Of a stretch of 16,157 nt of DNA, positions 6,828 through 13,663 are shown piece after piece (position 1 is the stretch's first letter; every line of letters starts with the position of its first letter). Source of the DNA: JAKQIM01 sp029557965 (GTDB lineage: Bacteria > Chloroflexota > Anaerolineae > Anaerolineales > UBA4823); assembly GCA_035341015.1 (NCBI GenBank), contig DAOQUL010000087.1, forward strand, positions 1 to 16,157. The letters are read 5' to 3'. A program made the translations under genes and the position numbers. The notes below the pieces were generated by a model. The model made no database searches. It was not told the DNA's origin and was given only the letters and a program-made list of their open reading frames with translations.

Positions 6828-8315
6828 ATGGACTATTTCATCGGTATTGACGTCTCAACTACTGCCACCAAAGCCCTGCTGATTGACTCGGCGGGGGCGG
6901 TGGTGGCGGTGGCCGCGAGCGAATATCCCTTTGAGACCCCCCACCCCTTGTGGAGTGAACAACACCCTGACCTGTGGTGGGTAGGGGCCCAGCAGTCCAT
7001 TGGCGCAGTGTTAAAACAAGCCGGGATCAATGCCATCCAGGTTGCGGGCATTGGTCTGACCGGGCAAATGCACGGCCTGGTGCTCTTAGACGCGGCCGGA
7101 GTGGTTTTGCGCCCCGCCATCTTGTGGAATGACCAGCGCACCCAGGCTCAATGTGATGAGATCCACCGCCGGGTGGGGCGCTCGCGTTTCATCCAGATCA
7201 CCGGCAACGTTGCACTCACCGGCTTCACCGCGCCGAAGATCTTGTGGGTCAAAGAAAATGAGCCCGAAGTGTATGCACAGGCGGCACACGTGCTGCTGCC
7301 TAAGGATTTTGTTCGTTACAAGCTGACGGGTGAGTTTGCTATGGATAAGGCCGATGGCGCTGGCACCGTGTTGATGGACCTGCGCCATCGGGATTGGTCG
7401 GATGAGGTTTTGGCCGCCCTTGAGATTCCCCGCTCATGGATGCCTCCGCTCTTCGAAGGCCCGCAAATTACCGGACGCCTGACCCCTGTAGCGGCCCAGG
7501 CCACCGGCTTGAGGGCCGGCATTCCTGTGGTTGCTGGCGGCGGCGACCAGGCAGCCCAGGCAGTGGGTGTGGGGGCCATTCGTGAAGGCATTGTTGCTCT
7601 CACCCTGGGGACCAGTGGGGTCGTCTTTGCCACCACGGGTGGGGCCTTCATCGAGCCCGAAGGGCGCTTGCATGCCTTTTGCCACGCTGTGCCCGACCAA
7701 TGGCACCTGATGGGCGTTATGCTTTCGGCGGCGGGCTCTTTGCGTTGGTACCGCGATACGTTCGCCCCAGGCCGGTCTTATGATGATCTGTTAGCCCCTG
7801 CGGCCCAGGTTGACCCTGGCTGTGATGGCCTTTTCTTCTTGCCTTACCTGACGGGCGAGCGCACGCCCCATCCAGACCCCCTGGCGCGCGGCGCCTTCGT
7901 GGGCCTCACGGTGCGCCACAACATGGCGCATGTCACCCGATCGGTGTTGGAAGGTGTGGCCTTTGGGTTGAAGGATTCCTTCGAGTTGATGAAAGCCGCC
8001 GGCCTGGCCCACATCCACCAGGTGCGGGTATCGGGCGGGGGGGCACGTTCAGCCCTCTGGCGGCAGATCCTGGCAGATATCTTTGACAGCGAGTTGGTGA
8101 CGGTCAATTCTACCGAGGGGGCTGCTTTTGGGGCTGCCCTGCTGGCTGGGGTAGGCGTGGGCGCATGGCCCAGTGTAACTGCGGCCTGCGATGCCACCCT
8201 GCAGGTGACTGGCAGCACCCAGCCGACTGAAGCCGGTGTGGCTCGCTACCGCCAGGTGTACCCGCTGTACCGCGATCTGTATCCGGCGCTTAAACCCAGC
8301 TTTGCTAAGATGTAG
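6828..8315 (+). CDS. xylB: Xylulokinase (FGGY kinase family)
   Basis: This kinase phosphorylates D-xylulose to D-xylulose 5-phosphate with ATP, feeding the pentose phosphate pathway. The 495-residue protein has the two-domain FGGY layout: YFIGIDVSTTATKALL at the N-terminus with catalytic-region D7, GLTGQMHG (77-83) with M81-H82 in the sugar-binding position, WNDQRTQ (100-106), GGGDQ with catalytic base D240, the ATP-binding LTLGTSG (258-264), and VSGGGARS (401-408) in the C-terminal domain. Length and motifs match E. coli XylB. The Shine-Dalgarno is weak (AGG and GGTAAG just upstream), and the gene starts 15 bases after xylA, so coupled translation is plausible. The substrate call over other FGGY sugars rests on the xylulokinase motifs and the adjacent xylA. 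It is the last gene of the operon. Confidence 0.95.
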   Translation: MDYFIGIDVSTTATKALLIDSAGAVVAVAASEYPFETPHPLWSEQHPDLWWVGAQQSIGAVLKQAGINAIQVAGIGLTGQMHGLVLLDAAGVVLRPAILWNDQRTQAQCDEIHRRVGRSRFIQITGNVALTGFTAPKILWVKENEPEVYAQAAHVLLPKDFVRYKLTGEFAMDKADGAGTVLMDLRHRDWSDEVLAALEIPRSWMPPLFEGPQITGRLTPVAAQATGLRAGIPVVAGGGDQAAQAVGVGAIREGIVALTLGTSGVVFATTGGAFIEPEGRLHAFCHAVPDQWHLMGVMLSAAGSLRWYRDTFAPGRSYDDLLAPAAQVDPGCDGLFFLPYLTGERTPHPDPLARGAFVGLTVRHNMAHVTRSVLEGVAFGLKDSFELMKAAGLAHIHQVRVSGGGARSALWRQILADIFDSELVTVNSTEGAAFGAALLAGVGVGAWPSVTAACDATLQVTGSTQPTEAGVARYRQVYPLYRDLYPALKPSFAKM

Positions 8316-8325
8316 CCTTAAGGGG

Positions 8326-8372
8326 TTTGGGGATTGTTTTGGGCAGCTATGCCGCCCAAAACAATCCCCAAA
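8326..8372. terminator. Perfect 19-bp hairpin, shared terminator of convergent xylB and recD2
   Basis: TTTGGGGATTGTTTTGGGC (8326-8344) is the exact reverse complement of 8354-8372, with a 9-base loop (AGCTATGCC). It starts 10 bases after the xylB stop and ends 11 bases before the recD2 stop on the other strand, so it should end transcription in both directions. No U-tract follows on either strand (TAACCGC on +, CCCCTTAAGG on -), so it is not a textbook intrinsic terminator. Confidence 0.85.
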
Positions 8373-8383
8373 TAACCGCTGTA

Positions 8384-10642
8384 TCAGCGATAATGTTCCC
8401 TCAACCGCCAGTCCAGGGCCGTGTAACGCTGGGTGATCTCATTATTCTTGACTGCCATCGCAATGGCTTTCCGGCTGCCCACCAGCACGCACAGCTTCTT
8501 GGCGCGCGTGATGGCGGTATAGAGCAGGTTGCGCTGTAGCATCATGTAGTGTGCCGTCACCAGGGGGATGACCACTGCCGGGAACTCAGAGCCTTGCGCC
8601 TTGTGTACCGAAACGGCATATGCCAGTGAGATCTGGTCGGCCTCGTTCCAATCGTACACCACCAGGCGTTTGTCAAAATCGATGGTCAGGGTGTGTTCCA
8701 CCAGGTCAAGCCCTGCCACCAGGCCAATATCTCCATTGAAGACTTCTTTGTCATAATTGTTCTGAAGTTGCATCACCTTATCACCAGGGCGGAAAGTCTG
8801 GCCGAAGAGGCTTTTTTCGGGGGTGGGATGGCTGCCTGTGGCCGCAGCAGGCGGGTTAAGCACGGCTTGCAGGCGTGCATTCAACGCGCTGACACCGGCC
8901 GGCCCACGGTACATGGGCGAAAGCACCTGCACCTGGTCGCGCGGGTGCAGCCCAAAGCGGGCCGGGATGCGCTGGCAGACAACTTGTTCAACCCAATCTG
9001 CTGCTTGCTCGGCGCTCTCAGCCGAGAAGAGGAAGAAATCTGCCATCTGGCCATTGGCAGGGTTTTCGACCGTGCTGGGAAAATCAGGCAATTGGCCCTG
9101 GTTGATGCGGTGGGCGTTGGTAATGATGTGCGAGCCTGCCGCCTGGCGAAAGATGGCGCTCAGCCGGGTAACCGGGGCCACACCGCTGGCTATCACATCT
9201 CGCAGCACATCGCCTGCACCCACCGAGGGTAGTTGGTCCACGTCACCCACCAGCAGCAGGTGCGCGCCGGGAGGAATGGCCTTGAGCAGATGATGCGCCA
9301 GCATCAGGTCGAGCATCGAGGCCTCGTCTACCACCAGCAGGTCAATTGGCAGGGGGTTCTCTGTATTGTGTTTGAAGCCCTCTGCCGGGCTGACCCCCAG
9401 CAAGCGGTGGATGGTGGATGCGGGGCGGCCTGTGGCCTCGGCCAGCCGCTTGGCGGCGCGGCCGGTGGGTGAGGCCAGGGCGTAGCGTTTGTGGGCGGCC
9501 TCTAGCGCGGCGATGAGGGCCTGGATGGCTGTCGTCTTGCCGGTGCCAGGCCCGCCGGTCAGCACGCTTACCGGGTGTGAGAGCGCACTGCGGATGGCAG
9601 CTTGCTGTTCTTCAGAAAGCTGCCCATGCAGGGGTGTAAAGGCAGGCGGCATGTCGCTCAGCCTGGATGGGATGTGGGCGGCCAAGGCTGCCAGGCGTTG
9701 GGCCAGGCTGGTCTCTGATAAGAAGAAAGGCGTCAGGTAAATGGCAGGTGTCTGTGGGTAAGCGGGCGAGCTTTCGCGGGCGGCAGCAGTGATGGGCGGC
9801 AGCGGTGAGCCGGGCAGTTGGTCGGTGCGAATGCGGTCGGCTTCTGCCAGGCGCTGCAGGGCGGGTTGAATCAACTCGGGAGGGGCTTTCAACAGCTCGG
9901 CTGCCCTTCCAGCAAGCTCTGGCTGTGGGGCATACACGTGCCCCTCGTTGCTCATCTCGTTGAGCACATAGACCACCCCGGCCTCGATACGGCTGGGATG
10001 GTCTGCGGGCAGGCCCAGGGATTGGGCGATGCGGTCGGCTGTTTTAAAGCCAATGCCGTAGATATCGCGTGCCAGACGGTAAGGATCGCTGCGCACCACT
10101 TGCAGGGCCTGGTCGCCGTAATGTTTATAGATCTTGACCGCCAGGTTGGTGCTGATGCCGTGGCTGTGTAAGAAGAGCATGATCTCTTTAACCTGTTTTT
10201 GCTCTTCCCAGGCCTGGGCGATCAGAAGCGAGCGCTTGGGGCCAATATCTGGCACTTCGCGCAGCAACTCGGGGTGTTCTTCAATCGCTTCCAGCGTTTT
10301 GGCCCCAAAATGGGCTACAATGCGTTCAGCCAGGCGCGGGCCAATGCCGCGGATCAACCCAGAGCCCAAATAACGGCGAATGCCCGCCGTGGTGGCGGGC
10401 AGGGTTTGTTCGCACAACTCAACCTGGAACTGCATGCCGTGCTTGGGGTGGTTGGTCCAGTTCCCTTGCAGGCGCAGGTATTCGCCAGGGGCCAGCTCGG
10501 GCAGGTTGCCGGTGATGGTTGCCAGGCCATCGCGCCCCAGGTTGGGCAGGCGGCGCTGGTCTGGCTGCAGGCGCACCACACTGTAACCGTTTTCGGGGTT
10601 ATAGTAAGTGATGTGCTCGACAGAGCCGGTTAGTACTTCCAC
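8384..10642 (-). CDS. recD2: RecD2-type ATP-dependent 5'-3' DNA helicase (RecD-like, stand-alone)
   Basis: This is a superfamily 1B DNA helicase of the RecD2/YrrC family, which acts in replication and repair without RecB and RecC. The 752-residue protein has the long N-terminal region typical of RecD2: an OB-like opening (residues 1-80), then helix-hairpin-helix-like stretches (GLIRGIGPRLAERI at 95-108, VPDIGPKRS at 130-138, IYGIGFKTADRIA at 194-206). The motor carries Walker A GGPGTGKT (363-370), Walker B VVDEAS (437-442), VGDVDQLPSVG (465-475), FRQ (498-500), VHKAQGSEFP (679-688) and YTAITRAK (708-715). It starts with GTG; an in-frame TAA lies 21 bases upstream, and no other start codon lies between. 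No Shine-Dalgarno is visible. It follows the second LCP gene by 45 bases on the same strand; a TGTAAT box 17 bases before the GTG may give it its own promoter. Confidence 0.94.
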   Translation of the reverse strand: MEVLTGSVEHITYYNPENGYSVVRLQPDQRRLPNLGRDGLATITGNLPELAPGEYLRLQGNWTNHPKHGMQFQVELCEQTLPATTAGIRRYLGSGLIRGIGPRLAERIVAHFGAKTLEAIEEHPELLREVPDIGPKRSLLIAQAWEEQKQVKEIMLFLHSHGISTNLAVKIYKHYGDQALQVVRSDPYRLARDIYGIGFKTADRIAQSLGLPADHPSRIEAGVVYVLNEMSNEGHVYAPQPELAGRAAELLKAPPELIQPALQRLAEADRIRTDQLPGSPLPPITAAARESSPAYPQTPAIYLTPFFLSETSLAQRLAALAAHIPSRLSDMPPAFTPLHGQLSEEQQAAIRSALSHPVSVLTGGPGTGKTTAIQALIAALEAAHKRYALASPTGRAAKRLAEATGRPASTIHRLLGVSPAEGFKHNTENPLPIDLLVVDEASMLDLMLAHHLLKAIPPGAHLLLVGDVDQLPSVGAGDVLRDVIASGVAPVTRLSAIFRQAAGSHIITNAHRINQGQLPDFPSTVENPANGQMADFFLFSAESAEQAADWVEQVVCQRIPARFGLHPRDQVQVLSPMYRGPAGVSALNARLQAVLNPPAAATGSHPTPEKSLFGQTFRPGDKVMQLQNNYDKEVFNGDIGLVAGLDLVEHTLTIDFDKRLVVYDWNEADQISLAYAVSVHKAQGSEFPAVVIPLVTAHYMMLQRNLLYTAITRAKKLCVLVGSRKAIAMAVKNNEITQRYTALDWRLREHYR

Positions 10643-10659
10643 ATTCGCGTTGCGTGATG

Positions 10660-10665
10660 ATTACA
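10660..10665 (-). promoter_or_regulatory. Possible -10 box for recD2
   Basis: On the minus strand TGTAAT (five of six bases of TATAAT) lies 17 bases before the GTG start codon, giving a predicted leader of about 10 bases with no Shine-Dalgarno. I found no convincing -35 element, so this is weak support for an independent promoter. Confidence 0.3.
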
Positions 10666-10687
10666 GCAGCAGCGACGGAGATCGCCG

Positions 10688-12097
10688 CTACGGCATGGGG
10701 TTGTTGGCCGCCCAATCTTCACCCAGCACCACTGCCACGTCCACATCGCTGCTTGGGTCATACTGGACGCGGATATTGTACGGCGTGATGCCCATCAGTT
10801 CCACCAGGTACTGCATGGCATAAGGGTTGCCGGTGTAATCGACGATGCGGGTATAGGTGGTATATTCGCCGGTGCCCGTGCTGGTTACGTTGGCGCCCTG
10901 GGATTGAAGGTACGATTGGGTGCTGGCTGCCAGGCCTTCCACGTAAGTCCCGTTCAGCACCTGGATGCGGGCGGCTTCAGTCTGCATCAGGGTCTGCAGA
11001 TCCAGGCCCTGGCTGGAGGGACTGGCCATATCGGAAGATGCGAAAATGTAATCGCGCAGCAGGCGGATCTGGTCGGGGATGGGTTTGAGGATATCTTGCG
11101 TGCCATCGGGAGACTTGGCCAGCAGCACCTGGTTGGGTGGGGCAATGGTACCCTGGCGGATCTCGTCCTCGGGCACTTCAAGGGCCAGCAGGCCCAGGCG
11201 GATGGCATCTTCGAACGACATATTCGTATGGATGCCGGCTGCCAGCTTTTCGTAGATGGCAGGGGCGCGCCCGAGCACATCGGGCAGGCCGCGGCCCAAG
11301 ATGCGCTCGCGGATGGCCAGGATGACCTGGCGGGTGCGGGCAGCGCGGTCGAAATCGCCGCCTTCGGTATGGCGGGCGCGGGCATAAGCCAGGGCCACTG
11401 CGCCGTCCATCACCTGGCGGCCGGGCTGCAAGATGACCGTGTTATTGTTGCCAATGGGGTCAACGCTCATCTCAGCCGGAACGTCAACTGAGATGCCACC
11501 CAGTTCGTCTACAAAATCTTCAAAGGCCGAAAAATCGATCTGAGCATAGTAGTCGATCGGCACACCCAGCAGGGCTTCAACGGTAGCCATTGCCAGGGCA
11601 GGGCCGCCGCCGGGCACCTGGTAAGCTTCTCCCAGCATGTAGGCGGTGTTGATGCGGCCGTAATCGAAATCTGGGATATTGACCCACAGGTCGCGCGGGA
11701 TGTTCAACATACCGGCGTTCATCGTCAGCGGTTCAATGGTCAGCAGGATCATCGTATCGGTGCGGGGTGGGCCATCGCCCGATTCCCAATCACGATAATC
11801 AAGGCCCATGAGCAGCACGGTCACCCGGCTGGCGCCATCCCAGGGCAGGGCTTCGGGCCCGCTGCTGATGGCTTTGGTGGGCTCAGCGGTGGGGGCAGGG
11901 GTGCCTTCAAGGTTGGCTGTGGGTGTGGGTTTGTATTCGATGGCCAACCCGGGCAGGTCGGTGACATCGTAGGATACCCAAAAGTCATGGGATTTGGCAT
12001 AGGCGAAATAGGCTAAGAAAGCCGCGCCGGCCAGGAACAGGATCAAGAGGCCTGCTTTAAGCAGGGGAGGTGTCTTACGCATATCGGTTTTACTCAT
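10688..12097 (-). CDS. LytR-CpsA-Psr (LCP) family glycan transferase with LytR_C domain, paralogue 2
   Basis: LCP enzymes transfer lipid-linked glycan polymers onto the cell wall outside the membrane. The 469-residue protein has one N-terminal membrane anchor (about residues 12-33), a Pro/Thr-rich spacer (56-75), an LCP domain (about 90-265) and a C-terminal LytR_C domain (about 376-460). Family residues are visible in PRTDTMIL (111-118, with R112 and D114), NIPRDLWV (132-139, with R135 and D136), GRINTAY (147-153) and YARARHTEGGDFDRAARTRQV (238-258, key R240, R242, D248 and R251). The start ATG overlaps the stop codon of the upstream paralogue (ATGA), so translation is coupled. A second in-frame Met at residue 6 is possible. 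The two paralogues share a WAA[E/N]NPMP ending. The glycan acceptor and donor cannot be told from sequence. Confidence 0.92.
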   Translation of the reverse strand: MSKTDMRKTPPLLKAGLLILFLAGAAFLAYFAYAKSHDFWVSYDVTDLPGLAIEYKPTPTANLEGTPAPTAEPTKAISSGPEALPWDGASRVTVLLMGLDYRDWESGDGPPRTDTMILLTIEPLTMNAGMLNIPRDLWVNIPDFDYGRINTAYMLGEAYQVPGGGPALAMATVEALLGVPIDYYAQIDFSAFEDFVDELGGISVDVPAEMSVDPIGNNNTVILQPGRQVMDGAVALAYARARHTEGGDFDRAARTRQVILAIRERILGRGLPDVLGRAPAIYEKLAAGIHTNMSFEDAIRLGLLALEVPEDEIRQGTIAPPNQVLLAKSPDGTQDILKPIPDQIRLLRDYIFASSDMASPSSQGLDLQTLMQTEAARIQVLNGTYVEGLAASTQSYLQSQGANVTSTGTGEYTTYTRIVDYTGNPYAMQYLVELMGITPYNIRVQYDPSSDVDVAVVLGEDWAANNPMP

Positions 12098-13530
12098 GGC
12101 ATCGGGTTCTCAGCAGCCCAATCATCGCCGAGCAAAATGGCAATATCCACTTCGCTGTTGGGGTCATAGCGATTAAAGATGCTGCTGGATTGAATGTTCA
12201 TCATCTCTACGAGATATTGAACGGTGTACGGTTTGCCGCTGTAGTCGATTATGATGGTGGAGGCAGAAACTTCGGATGCGTTGCCGGTGATGGTGACGTT
12301 GATGCCTTGCTCACCCAGGTAATTGGCGGTGGATGCTGCCAGGCCGGGCGTGGTGGTGGCATTTAGCACCGAAACGGTAGCTGCCTCGTCTGCCCGCAGC
12401 TTGGCCGGGTCGCCGACCACAACAGTAGCCGCCGGGCTGACCGCACCCGTGGATGTAAAAATCTCATCGCGCAGGGCCCTCACCAGGTCGGGGTCGGGCA
12501 TCAAGATGTCAAGACCATCTGGCGACATGGTGATGGTTACGTGATCTGGGCCGATGGCGCCGCGGGAAATGTTTTCGGCTGGGATCTGTTGGGCCAGCCA
12601 GGCCAGTTGGATGATCTCTTGCAGGCTGAGGTTGGTGTTGATGCCCGCCGAAAGGCTGTTGTATAAAACCGGGGCCTTGCTGATCAAAGTGGTCAGCATA
12701 TCCAGGTTCAGGATCTTGCTGCGAATAGCCAGGATCACCTGCTGCTGGCGTTGGGCACGGTCAAAGTCGCCGCCAATGGTATCGCGGTTGCGGGCATAAG
12801 CCAGGGCCGTGGGACCGTCGAGCACCTGCAGGCCAGGATTGAGATACACGGTGTTATCGGGGCCAATGGGGTCCACGCTCATCTCTTCGGCTATTTCGAT
12901 CTCAACGCCCCCAATCTCGTCGATGAAGCTCTCGAAAGCCGTAAAGTCCACCTGGGCATAGTAGTTGATCGGCACGCCCAACAGGTCTTCTACGGTCTGG
13001 AGCGCCAGGGCTGGCCCGCCTCCTGGAACCTCATACAGCTCGCCCAAGTAATAGGCGGTGTTGATCTTGCCGTAGTCGAAGCCAGGAATGCTGACCCACA
13101 GGTCACGCGGGATGGAGAGGATGCCTGCTGTGCGGGCCACCGGATCCATGGTGAAGAGGATCATGGTATCTGTGCGGGAGGGGCCTTCCTCTTCCCAATC
13201 ACGGTAGTCCAGGCCCATCATCAGCACGGTCACGCGGCTGGCGCCATCCCAGGGCTCTGGGGTTGGCCCGCTGGCTGCTTGAAGCGGAACATTGAGATTG
13301 ACATCTGCCGAGGCGGTGCTGGGCGTGCCATCCACCAATGTAAGGGCAGGTTGGGTGGGCAGTGGGTTGCGCGCGGCAATCGCCTCGCGCACTGCCAGGT
13401 AGGTGAGGTAACCGGTGATCAGGGCCGTAATAATGAATGCAATTAACAGCCCCAACGCCACCGGGGGCATGGAATTTCTGCGGCGGCGCGGTCGTACAGT
13501 ATCAGGGTTGGTAGGTTTATTCTCGTTCAT
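12094..13530 (-). CDS. LytR-CpsA-Psr (LCP) family glycan transferase with LytR_C domain, paralogue 1
   Basis: This is the first gene of the minus-strand cluster, 478 residues. It has a basic cytoplasmic tail (R13-P-R15 to R18), one membrane anchor (about 22-46), a Pro/Ala/Thr-rich spacer (55-95), an LCP domain (about 97-275) and a LytR_C domain (about 384-470). Family residues are seen in SRTDTMIL (118-125, R119 and D121), SIPRDLWV (139-146, R142 and D143), GKINTAY (154-160) and YARNRDTIGGDFDRAQRQQQV (245-265, R247, R249, D255 and R258). The frame stays open for 92 more codons upstream to 13806, but those residues have no LCP character and would overlap the divergent ABC-F gene. MNENKP at 13530, followed by the basic tail and anchor, is the normal N-terminus. 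No Shine-Dalgarno precedes this ATG; a TATAAT box 9 bases upstream suggests a near-leaderless mRNA. Confidence 0.92.
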   Translation of the reverse strand: MNENKPTNPDTVRPRRRRNSMPPVALGLLIAFIITALITGYLTYLAVREAIAARNPLPTQPALTLVDGTPSTASADVNLNVPLQAASGPTPEPWDGASRVTVLMMGLDYRDWEEEGPSRTDTMILFTMDPVARTAGILSIPRDLWVSIPGFDYGKINTAYYLGELYEVPGGGPALALQTVEDLLGVPINYYAQVDFTAFESFIDEIGGVEIEIAEEMSVDPIGPDNTVYLNPGLQVLDGPTALAYARNRDTIGGDFDRAQRQQQVILAIRSKILNLDMLTTLISKAPVLYNSLSAGINTNLSLQEIIQLAWLAQQIPAENISRGAIGPDHVTITMSPDGLDILMPDPDLVRALRDEIFTSTGAVSPAATVVVGDPAKLRADEAATVSVLNATTTPGLAASTANYLGEQGINVTITGNASEVSASTIIIDYSGKPYTVQYLVEMMNIQSSSIFNRYDPNSEVDIAILLGDDWAAENPMP

Positions 13531-13539
13531 TGATGCGTG

Positions 13540-13545
13540 ATTATA
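13540..13545 (-). promoter_or_regulatory. Consensus -10 box (TATAAT) of the LCP gene cluster
   Basis: On the minus strand a perfect TATAAT lies 9 bases before the ATG at 13530. Normal -10 to start-site spacing places the transcript start about 3 bases before the ATG. The sequence 17 bases upstream (CTGCTC) is a poor -35 match. Together with the missing Shine-Dalgarno this points to a nearly leaderless message. Confidence 0.55.
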
Positions 13546-13649
13546 ACATGGAGGCGTAGATTGAGCAGGGTAGGGTAAAATAGGTATCTGGTTATGGTTG
13601 CAAGTTTTGAGCCTGCAAAGAAAGACGCTAGAAGAGATTGATTGGTTCC

Positions 13650-13656
13650 AGGAAAG
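13650..13656 (+). promoter_or_regulatory. Shine-Dalgarno deciding the ABC-F start
   Basis: AGGAAAG lies 7 bases before the ATG at 13664. It supports that ATG over an in-frame TTG at 13598, which would add 22 residues not typical of ABC-F proteins. Confidence 0.7.
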
Positions 13657-13663
13657 CCAAGGT

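Larger units (their letters stand above)
13531..13663. promoter_or_regulatory. Divergent intergenic region between LCP and ABC-F genes
   Basis: This 133-bp region must contain the promoters of both divergent transcription units. The minus-strand promoter is the TATAAT at 13540-13545. For the plus strand I see only weak candidates: TTGAGC at 13561-13566 as a -35, and TAAAAT at 13576-13581, which is not properly spaced from it. A short imperfect dyad (TTGCA at 13598-13602, TGCAA at 13614-13618) lies in the ABC-F leader. Confidence 0.5.

Noticed and set aside
8037..8043. G7 tract in xylB as a slippage site
   Set aside because: It is shorter than the G9 in the GH3 gene and lies in the conserved glycine-rich motif VSGGGARS, so composition explains it.
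8693..9472. Two plus-strand open frames opposite recD2
   Set aside because: They lie within the helicase motor coding sequence, have no ribosome-binding site and show no domain character.
13598..13618. Short dyad TTGCA/TGCAA in the ABC-F leader as an operator or attenuator
   Set aside because: Only five bases match per arm with an 11-base gap, and no leader peptide or competing hairpin is visible.
13598..13663. Earlier TTG start for the ABC-F protein
   Set aside because: The ATG at 13664 has a spaced AGGAAAG and gives the normal family N-terminus.
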